A stretch of DNA of 10,757 nucleotides from Hyphomonas sp. (lineage in GTDB: Bacteria; Pseudomonadota; Alphaproteobacteria; Caulobacterales; Hyphomonadaceae). The notes under the pieces were generated by a model. That model did not search any database, was not told the DNA's origin, and saw nothing but the letters and a program-made list of their open reading frames with translations. The stretch spans positions 2,473 through 13,229 of the forward strand of contig DNFL01000065.1 in NCBI GenBank assembly GCA_003486945.1. The letters run 5' to 3'. Position 1 is the stretch's first letter; every line of letters begins with the position of its first letter. Shown here one piece after another: positions 5,916-10,757 of the stretch. Made by a program: the position numbers and the translations under genes.

Positions 5916-6854
5916 CTACCCCGCCCGTCCCTTCCCGCCTCGCCGCGCCAGCCACACGCCGCCGAGAATCAGCGCGAAAGCCGCGAGCGCGTTCCAGCTT
6001 TGTGTTTCCCGGAAGAACACGAAGCCGAGCGCCGCGCTGACCAGCGGGATCGCATATCCCGTCAGCGACAGGAACGTCGCCCCGGCCCGCACGATCACCA
6101 GCATGTAAAGGATCTGCGCAAGGCCGGACGAGCCGAAGCCGAGCCCGAGCACAGCCAGCCAGTTCGTCCAGTCGGCATCGACCGTGGACGGATCAATCAG
6201 AAACACCAGCGGCAGAGACACCGCCGCCGACACGGTCGCATAGCTCGCTGCAAACACGATCGGCTCCACCGGCGGCGCGCCGCGCGCAATTAGTGTGCTT
6301 CCCGCATATCCCATCGTCGCGATCAGCAGGAAGCATTGCGCCAGCAGCGTCGCATTGCCCGCGCCCTTCATCGCCTCCGGCCCGAACAGCACGATGATGC
6401 CGAGAAAGCCGAGCGCCATGCCAGCGCCGGTGCCCAGTGTCAGCTTCTCCTCCCGGAACAGGAGGTTCGCTCCCAGCGCCACGAAAACCGGCGAGGCCGA
6501 GGCATAGAGCGCGGCGAGACTGGAATTCACCGTCTCCTGCGCCGTAGTGATGAAGAAGAACGGGATGACCGAGCCGACTATCCCCATGCCGGCAATGAAC
6601 AGCCAGGTGCGCCGCTCCGACAAGGGCGGCGGGCGCTTGCCGGTCGCCAGCAGCACGGCCCAGAGAACCAGCGCGCCGATCATCAGCCGCCCGGGCAAAA
6701 TCCATTCCGGCGGCAGGCCGGCCGTCTCGCCCTTGCCGACCGCCACCCGCGTCATCGGATAGGCCCCGGCCCAGATCAGCGTCAGCAGGGCGAACAGGCC
6801 CCAGTCCGTGAGGGACCGGCCAGTGTCCTTCGTTGTCATGGCGGCCGCAGTCAT
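5916..6854 (-). CDS. DMT-superfamily permease, EamA family
   Basis: This inner-membrane transporter has 312 residues from the ATG at 6854, which has GGAG 6 bases upstream. A GTG at 6896 would add 14 residues, and an ATG at 6839 lacks a good binding site. About ten hydrophobic helices are arranged as two EamA repeats. The first starts at about residue 18 (LTDWGLFALLTLIWAGAYPMTRVAVG) and ends with FREEKLTLGTGAGMALGFLGIIVLFG. The second includes MGYAGSTLIARG and ends with FFRETQSWNALAAFALILGGVWLARRGG. The conserved FxE-T block at the end of each repeat (FREEKLT, FRETQSW) supports the family. The C-terminus is positively charged. EamA proteins usually export amino acids, nucleobases or other metabolites; the substrate here is unknown. 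It is transcribed away from gap, with 195 bases between their starts. Confidence 0.9.
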   Translation of the reverse strand: MTAAAMTTKDTGRSLTDWGLFALLTLIWAGAYPMTRVAVGKGETAGLPPEWILPGRLMIGALVLWAVLLATGKRPPPLSERRTWLFIAGMGIVGSVIPFFFITTAQETVNSSLAALYASASPVFVALGANLLFREEKLTLGTGAGMALGFLGIIVLFGPEAMKGAGNATLLAQCFLLIATMGYAGSTLIARGAPPVEPIVFAASYATVSAAVSLPLVFLIDPSTVDADWTNWLAVLGLGFGSSGLAQILYMLVIVRAGATFLSLTGYAIPLVSAALGFVFFRETQSWNALAAFALILGGVWLARRGGKGRAG

Positions 6855-7049
6855 CGGCGTCTCCGGCGGGACATTTGAGGCTTTGCTCCCTAGCACGGGA
6901 CTTGCACGCTGGAAGCGGCTTCCGGCTGAAACTTACCCAGCGTCAATTTCGCGGCGCGGTGCCGCATTGAATGCGGGTGGACGCCGGGTCCCGCGCCCGA
7001 TAAAGGGCAGCAAAACCTGTGAGATTCTCACCGGATCAGGAGAAGAAGA

Positions 7050-8060
7050 ATGGCTGTTCGTGTTGCTATCAATGGATTTGGCCGGATCGGCCGCCTCGTG
7101 CTGCGCTCCATCATCGAGCATGGCCGCAAGGATATCGAAGTTGTGGCGATCAACGATCTGGGCCCGGTGGAAACCAATGCCCACCTCCTGCGCTTCGATT
7201 CGGTGCATGGCCGCTTCCCGGCCGATGTGAAGGTCGATGGCGACAAGATCATCATCAATGGCAAGCCGATCCTCGTCACCGCCATCCGCGACCCGAAAGA
7301 CCTGCCGCACCGCGAACTGGACGTCGACATCGCGATGGAGTGCACCGGCATCTTCACCTCGAAGGACAAGGCCTCGGCCCACCTCGCTGCCGGCGCCAAG
7401 CGCGTGCTCGTCTCTGCCCCGGCAGACGGCGCCGACCTGACGGTCGTCTACGGCGTCAACCATGACAAGCTGACGAAGGACCATACGGTCGTCTCGAACG
7501 CCTCGTGCACCACCAACTGCCTCGCCCCGGTCGCCTCGGTCCTGCACAAGGCCATCGGCATCGAGAAGGGCATGATGACGACCATCCATTCGTACACGAA
7601 CGATCAGCCCTCGCTCGACCAGATGCACAAGGACCTCTACCGGGCGCGCGCAGCTGCCCTGTCGATGATCCCGACCTCGACCGGCGCTGCAAAAGCCGTC
7701 GGCCTCGTGCTGCCGGAGCTGAAAGGCAAGCTCGACGGCATCTCTGTGCGCGTGCCGACACCGAACGTCTCGGTCGTTGACCTGAAATTCATCGCGAAGA
7801 AATCCACGAGCGTTGAAGAGGTCAATAATGCCGTCAAGGCTGCCGCAGAGTCCGGCCCGCTGAAAGGCATCCTCGGCGTCACTGAAGTGCCGAACGTCTC
7901 GGTCGACTTCATCCACGACCCGCGCTCCTCGATCTTCCACCTCGACCAAACCAAGGTGATGGACGGCAATTTCGTGTCGATCATGACTTGGTACGACAAC
8001 GAGTGGGGCTTCTCGACCCGCATGGCCGACACCGCCATCGCAATGGCGAAGCTGATCTAA
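7050..8060 (+). CDS. gap: Glyceraldehyde-3-phosphate dehydrogenase, type I
   Basis: This cytosolic enzyme oxidises and phosphorylates glyceraldehyde 3-phosphate to 1,3-bisphosphoglycerate in glycolysis, and runs backwards in gluconeogenesis. Its 336 residues are the normal length. The NAD-binding start NGFGRIGR lies at 8-15. D36 of INDL, at the usual position for contacting the adenosine ribose, suggests NAD rather than NADP preference. The catalytic motif [12 protein letters not shown] (149-160) has nucleophile C153, and H180 of [10 protein letters not shown] is the base. The C-terminal [15 protein letters not shown] is typical of the family. The ATG has AGGAG 7 bases upstream. It is the first gene of a plus-strand gap-pgk-fba series, with pgk 104 bases downstream. 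Confidence 0.97.
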   Translation: MAVRVAINGFGRIGRLVLRSIIEHGRKDIEVVAINDLGPVETNAHLLRFDSVHGRFPADVKVDGDKIIINGKPILVTAIRDPKDLPHRELDVDIAMECTGIFTSKDKASAHLAAGAKRVLVSAPADGADLTVVYGVNHDKLTKDHTVVSNASCTTNCLAPVASVLHKAIGIEKGMMTTIHSYTNDQPSLDQMHKDLYRARAAALSMIPTSTGAAKAVGLVLPELKGKLDGISVRVPTPNVSVVDLKFIAKKSTSVEEVNNAVKAAAESGPLKGILGVTEVPNVSVDFIHDPRSSIFHLDQTKVMDGNFVSIMTWYDNEWGFSTRMADTAIAMAKLI

Positions 8061-8084
8061 TTTTACCCTCCCCCGCCGATCGCT

Positions 8085-8099
8085 CCCGCGAAGGCGGGG
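8085..8099. repeat. Intergenic palindromic repeat, copy A
   Basis: CCCGCGAAGGCGGGG is a small hairpin (CCCGC/GCGGG around GAAG) with the sequence of a palindromic element scattered between genes in many alphaproteobacteria. Copy B lies 33 bases downstream in inverted orientation. The flanking bases GCTC before and CCT after also mirror copy B, so the two copies can fold into one long stem. Confidence 0.75.
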
Positions 8100-8132
8100 C
8101 GCCTCAGGCGGTTCCAATCAACCTCACGAGGT

Positions 8133-8148
8133 CCCCGCCTTCGCGGGG
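8133..8148. repeat. Intergenic palindromic repeat, copy B (inverted)
   Basis: CCCCGCCTTCGCGGGG is a perfect hairpin stem (CCCCGC/GCGGGG around CTTC), the reverse complement of copy A with one extra base. It ends 16 bases before the pgk ATG and sits next to the weak GAGCGGA ribosome binding site. Folding of this element could therefore limit pgk translation, or the pair could stabilise the upstream gap message. Confidence 0.78.
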
Positions 8149-8164
8149 ATGAGCGGACATACCA

Positions 8165-9361
8165 ATGACCACCTTCAAACGCATCCCCGACGCAGGAAAC
8201 CTCACCGGCAAGACCGCGCTCGTGCGGGTCGACTTCAACGTGCCGATGGAGAATGGTCTGGTGACGGACGATACGCGCCTGCGCGCCGCCGTCGACACGG
8301 TCCAGTCCCTGCGTACAGCGGGCGCCAAAGTTGCCCTGCTCGCACATTTCGGCCGCCCGAAAGGCGAACGCGCTGCGGAGATGAGCCTCGCGCCGGTCGC
8401 CGGCGCCTTCGCCAAGGTGCTCGGCGCAAATGTCAGCTTCGTCGCCGACTGCAAGGGCGAGCATGTGAAGAAAGCGATCGCCGACCTGCCGCCCGCCGGC
8501 GTCATCCTGCTCGAGAACACCCGCTTCTACAAAGGCGAGGAAAAAGGCGACATGGAACTCGCGAAAGAGATCGCCGCGCTCGGCGACATCTTCGTCAACG
8601 ACGCCTTCTCCGCCGCTCACCGCCGACACGTCACCACCGCCGTGCTCGCCGAACTCCTGCCCGCCTATGCCGGCGTGACGATGGAGGCCGAACTCGACGC
8701 GCTCGACAAGGCCCTCGGCAACCCGCAACGCCCCGTCATGGCAATCGTCGGCGGCGCCAAGGTCTCCTCCAAGATCGACCTGTTGAAAAACCTTGTTTCC
8801 AAGGTCGAAATGCTGGTCATCGGCGGCGGCATGGCGAACACGTTCCTCTTCGCGCGCGGATACTCCGTGGGCAAATCACTTTGCGAGCGCGACCTCGTGG
8901 ATACGGTGAAAGAGATCGAAGCCAACGCGAAGGCGTCCGGTTGCGAGATCCTCTTGCCCGCCGATGTCGTCGCAGCGAAAGAGTTCAAGGCCCATGCGGC
9001 GCACCGTGTCTGCGGCCTCGCCGAAGTGCAGGATGACGAGATGATCCTCGATGCCGGCCCGGCCTCGGTCGCCGCGCTCGCCGCCGCCATGGACAGGGCG
9101 AAAACCATCGTCTGGAACGGCCCCCTCGGCGCGTTCGAGCTTGCCCCCTTCGACACCGCCACCAATGCCGCCGCCCGCGCCGCAGGTGAGCGCGCCAAAG
9201 CCGGCAAGTTGGTCGCTGTCGCCGGCGGAGGCGACACGGTCGCTGCCCTCAACCATGCCGGCGCCGCGCCGGACTTCACCTTCATCTCCACCGCAGGGGG
9301 CGCCTTCCTCGAATGGATGGAAGGTAAAGAGCTGCCCGGCGTCGAGGCGCTGAAGCGCTAA
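8165..9361 (+). CDS. pgk: Phosphoglycerate kinase
   Basis: This cytosolic enzyme transfers phosphate between 1,3-bisphosphoglycerate and ADP in glycolysis and the reverse in gluconeogenesis. Its 398 residues are the usual length. The substrate-binding N-terminal domain shows RVDFNVP (21-27, with D23 and N25), R38 in DDTRLRA, and AHFGRPKG from 60. The signature [12 protein letters not shown] carries SA where SC or GT is common. The nucleotide-binding C-terminal domain shows [33 protein letters not shown] (354-362) and STAGGAFLE. The ATG is preceded only by a weak GAGCGGA, partly within the context of the inverted palindromes at 8085-8148. An out-of-frame ATG at 8149 is not its start. It probably shares a transcript with gap. 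Confidence 0.97.
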   Translation: MTTFKRIPDAGNLTGKTALVRVDFNVPMENGLVTDDTRLRAAVDTVQSLRTAGAKVALLAHFGRPKGERAAEMSLAPVAGAFAKVLGANVSFVADCKGEHVKKAIADLPPAGVILLENTRFYKGEEKGDMELAKEIAALGDIFVNDAFSAAHRRHVTTAVLAELLPAYAGVTMEAELDALDKALGNPQRPVMAIVGGAKVSSKIDLLKNLVSKVEMLVIGGGMANTFLFARGYSVGKSLCERDLVDTVKEIEANAKASGCEILLPADVVAAKEFKAHAAHRVCGLAEVQDDEMILDAGPASVAALAAAMDRAKTIVWNGPLGAFELAPFDTATNAAARAAGERAKAGKLVAVAGGGDTVAALNHAGAAPDFTFISTAGGAFLEWMEGKELPGVEALKR

Positions 9362-9427
9362 CATTTCCAGCATTTTTGAGTGTTTTCAGGCTGCCCGGCA
9401 CCGGGTTGCCACACTCACTGCAATACC

Positions 9428-9441
9428 TTGCCGCATGGCAA
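9428..9441. promoter_or_regulatory. Short inverted repeat upstream of fba
   Basis: TTGCCGCATGGCAA has 5-bp arms around a 4-base loop, followed 17 bases later by the palindrome GGCATGCC. Paired TGCC/GGCA half sites in front of a possible -10 could be an operator for fba, but nothing in the sequence identifies a binding protein. Confidence 0.25.
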
Positions 9442-9490
9442 CGTTGTCTGCCTTTTCCGGCATGCCAGTTGAATATAGGGCAGTCAGAAA

Positions 9491-9577
9491 GGTCTCTCCG
9501 AGCGGGAGGCGGCCCCTCCGGCTACGGACGGCTTCGCGGCTGTCCTGAAGCGCTACAGCCGCCTCGCTCCGAGAGCC
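9491..9577 (+). ncRNA. Large two-tier hairpin ahead of fba, possible leader RNA element
   Basis: Left arm 9491-9513 and right arm 9558-9577 pair over about 19 bp with small bulges; the innermost seven pairs, AGGCGGC with GCCGCCT, are perfect. Inside, 9526-9545 (GGACGGCTTCGCGGCTGTCC) forms a second stem of 7-8 pairs. No U-tract follows, so it is not a typical terminator, and it has no tRNA signatures. It ends 48 bases before the fba ATG, as expected for a 5' leader element, a processing site or a separate small RNA. I cannot match it to a known RNA family. Confidence 0.45.
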
Positions 9578-9625
9578 TGCATGACACATCCGGCACTGTC
9601 CGGACCACAGACAAGGGTAACTGAA

Positions 9626-10549
9626 ATGGCGGGTATCGATATGGCAGTGAAGACTTCGGTGAACGAAGCGATGGCGAAGCAGATGGCGCAGAAGGCCGGC
9701 TTCATCGCCGCGCTCGACCAGTCCGGCGGCTCGACGCCGAAGGCGCTGCGCCAGTACGGCATCGAGGAAGGCGCCTGGTCGAACGACGAGGAAATGTACG
9801 GCCTCATCCACCAGATGCGCGCCCGCATCATCAAGTCGCCCGCATTCACCGGAGAGAAAGTCATCGGCGCCATCCTGTTCGAGCGCACCATGGACGCTTC
9901 CATCGACGGTATTCCGACAGCGGAATATCTCTGGACGAAGCGCGGCGTTGTCCCCTTCCTGAAAGTCGACAAGGGCCTTGAAGCCGCAAAAGACGGCGTG
10001 CAGATGATGAAGCCGATCACCGGCCTCGACGCCCTGCTTGAGCGCGCCGTTGCCAAGGGCATCTTCGGCACCAAGATGCGCGCCGTCATCGACGCAGCAA
10101 ACCCTGCCGGCATCGCCGCCATCGTCGCCCAGCAATTCGAGATCGGCAAACAGATCCTCGCTCACGGCCTGATGCCGATCATCGAGCCGGAAGTGACCAT
10201 CACCATCGCCGACAAAGCCGAGGCCGAGGACATCCTCCTCGCCGAAATCCTGAAACACCTCGACACCCTTCCCGCCGGCCAGCAGGTGATGCTGAAACTC
10301 TCGCTGCCGACCAAGGCCAACCAGTACAAGGCGCTCGTCGATCATCCGAAAGTCATGCGCGTCGTCGCCCTCTCCGGCGGCTATTCGCGCACCGAGGCCT
10401 GCCAGAAGCTCGCCGCAAACACCGGCATGATCGCCAGCTTCTCGCGCGCCACCACCGAAGGCCTCTCCGCCAAGCAAAGCGATGCCGATTTCGACAAGGT
10501 GCTCGCAGAAACCATCACCACCATCTGCGACGCTTCGACCGCAGGCTGA
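9626..10549 (+). CDS. Class I fructose-bisphosphate aldolase
   Basis: This cytosolic Schiff-base aldolase cleaves or forms fructose 1,6-bisphosphate from dihydroxyacetone phosphate and glyceraldehyde 3-phosphate. It has 307 residues from the ATG at 9626, with AAGG about 9 bases upstream. ATGs at 9581 (15 residues more) and 9641 (5 fewer) are alternatives; the conserved region begins only after MAKQMAQKAGFIAALDQSGG. Visible motifs are LDQSGGSTPKAL (D31, K39), ILFERTMD, VPFLKVDKGL and KMRAVI, then IIEPEV. VMLKLSLP carries the probable Schiff-base lysine K224, and ALSGGYSR binds phosphate. This is the short bacterial class I type, metal-independent and unrelated in sequence to the zinc-dependent class II enzyme. 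It completes the gap-pgk-fba block and is followed by a strong terminator. Confidence 0.94.
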   Translation: MAGIDMAVKTSVNEAMAKQMAQKAGFIAALDQSGGSTPKALRQYGIEEGAWSNDEEMYGLIHQMRARIIKSPAFTGEKVIGAILFERTMDASIDGIPTAEYLWTKRGVVPFLKVDKGLEAAKDGVQMMKPITGLDALLERAVAKGIFGTKMRAVIDAANPAGIAAIVAQQFEIGKQILAHGLMPIIEPEVTITIADKAEAEDILLAEILKHLDTLPAGQQVMLKLSLPTKANQYKALVDHPKVMRVVALSGGYSRTEACQKLAANTGMIASFSRATTEGLSAKQSDADFDKVLAETITTICDASTAG

Positions 10550-10558
10550 CACGCCGCG

Positions 10559-10573
10559 GCCCCTTGCGGGGGC
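10559..10573 (+). repeat. Small GC hairpin after fba
   Basis: GCCCC and GGGGC pair around a five-base loop shortly after the fba stop, upstream of the main terminator. There is no U-tract, so it more likely protects the 3' end of the transcript than stops transcription. Confidence 0.35.
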
Positions 10574-10594
10574 GTCTGAAGGCCCCATCTGAAC

Positions 10595-10627
10595 AGGCGC
10601 GGGAGTGAAACGCTCCCGCGCCTTTTT
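10595..10627 (+). terminator. Rho-independent terminator of the fba transcript
   Basis: A perfect 10-bp GC-rich stem, GGCGCGGGAG with CTCCCGCGCC, surrounds the loop TGAAACG and is extended by an A-T pair. TTTTTC follows directly. It lies 46 bases after the fba stop and separates the glycolytic block from the zinc-finger gene. Confidence 0.93.
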
Positions 10628-10647
10628 CATTGCCTGGAGATGCCCCG

Positions 10648-10757
10648 ATGAAATGCCCCGTTGATGACGAGACCCTCGTCATGACCGAACGCAACGGAGT
10701 CGAGATAGACTATTGCCCGAAATGCCGCGGCGTCTGGCTCGACCGGGGCGAACTCGA
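10648..10757 (+). CDS. zf-TFIIB-like zinc-finger protein, N-terminal part (cut by window edge)
   Basis: Only the first 36 codons are present, read from the ATG with GGAG 8 bases upstream. The segment runs from CPVDDETL through GVEIDYCPKCRGVWLDRGEL, the signature of the small TFIIB-type zinc-ribbon domain in short bacterial proteins of unknown function. The second knuckle is CPKC. The first knuckle reads CPVD, an aspartate where the domain often has a second cysteine; as I recall, this CPVD form is common in this subfamily, so it is not a sign of decay. The gene begins after the fba terminator and probably has its own promoter between 10628 and 10640, or is read through. No specific function can be given. 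Confidence 0.85.
   Translation, partial: MKCPVDDETLVMTERNGVEIDYCPKCRGVWLDRGEL

Larger units (their letters stand above)
9362..9625. other. pgk-fba spacer, structured and probably untranslated
   Basis: This 264-base stretch separates pgk from fba. It contains a short inverted repeat TTGCCGCATGGCAA (9428-9441), a GGCATGCC palindrome (9459-9466), an AT-rich GAATATAGGG that might be a -10 region (about 9471-9480), and the large hairpin at 9491-9577. The open frames across it have no family resemblance and poor starts. No clear terminator for pgk was seen: the T-rich run after pgk (about 9372-9377) is not preceded by a stem. Confidence 0.5.

Noticed and set aside
6940..7049. Sigma-70 promoter ahead of gap
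   Set aside because: TTGAAT (near 6966) and GATAAA (near 7000) are 26 bases apart, too far for a standard promoter; no better pair was seen by eye.
6933..8117. 394-codon open frame antisense to gap
   Set aside because: It is a mirror of a highly codon-biased gap gene in GC-rich DNA. The translation is rich in Arg, His, Asp and Val with no family motifs, while gap is unmistakable on the other strand.
8149..9036. Alternative frame starting at an ATG inside the palindromic repeat, overlapping pgk
   Set aside because: It is out of frame with pgk and gives an Arg-rich translation without domains.
9491..9577. tRNA or Rho-independent terminator
   Set aside because: There is no TTC loop, anticodon arm or CCA end, and no U-tract follows the stem.
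9376..9624. 82-codon open frame in the pgk-fba spacer
   Set aside because: It lacks a good start or ribosome binding site and crosses the large hairpin; the translation resembles no family.
9386..10630. 414-codon open frame antisense to fba
   Set aside because: It runs through the fba terminator and the structured spacer, and its composition is typical of an antisense shadow. fba motifs are clear on the plus strand.
1..10757. CRISPR array, insertion sequence, prophage or toxin-antitoxin locus
   Set aside because: No regularly spaced direct repeats, transposase, integrase, terminal repeats or small paired toxin genes were seen anywhere in the window.

Overview
The window looks like chromosomal DNA of a GC-rich alphaproteobacterium, most likely from or near the Hyphomonadaceae (Hyphomonas-like). 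This is inferred from codon usage, from ethylmalonyl-CoA pathway genes of alphaproteobacterial type, from a gap-pgk-class I fba block, and from a CCCGCGAAGGCGGG-type intergenic palindrome. No similarity search was run, so the taxonomic placement is tentative. I see no phage, transposon, integron, CRISPR or toxin-antitoxin signature. This is mostly core-metabolism DNA.

Layout, left to right. Bases 1-426 (minus) hold the N-terminal third or less of ethylmalonyl-CoA mutase (ecm/meaA). Bases 575-1066 and 1122-1382 (plus) encode two small membrane proteins: an unrecognised four-helix protein with an acidic tail, and a SemiSWEET/PQ-loop protein. Bases 1454-3201 (plus) are a two-gene unit: a GntR/FCD-type regulator whose start codon lies inside a 26-bp near-perfect palindrome, then a beta-lactamase-fold serine hydrolase lipoprotein that begins 2 bases after the regulator's stop. 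Bases 3205-4095 (minus) encode a class IV PLP aminotransferase, convergent with the hydrolase. Divergent from it, 4251-5522 (plus) is crotonyl-CoA carboxylase/reductase (ccr), followed closely by an NTF2/SnoaL-like small protein (5532-5897). A ten-helix DMT/EamA permease lies on the minus strand (5916-6854). The right third is a glycolysis/gluconeogenesis block on the plus strand: gap (7050-8060), pgk (8165-9361) and class I fba (9626-10549). A strong Rho-independent terminator closes it. The start of a small zinc-finger (zf-TFIIB-like) gene runs off the right edge.

How the genes work together. ccr and ecm catalyse two steps of the ethylmalonyl-CoA pathway: reductive carboxylation of crotonyl-CoA, and later the B12-dependent mutase step from ethylmalonyl-CoA to methylsuccinyl-CoA. 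Their co-location suggests acetyl-CoA assimilation without a (sole) glyoxylate cycle. gap, pgk and fba form the reversible triose/hexose section that such an organism would use for gluconeogenesis or glycolysis.

The most interesting non-coding items are the palindromic operator and possible leaderless start of the GntR gene, a pair of inverted palindromic repeats between gap and pgk, and a large two-tier hairpin in the pgk-fba spacer. I found no convincing previously undescribed multi-gene system. The most distinctive accessory unit is the GntR-serine hydrolase pair.
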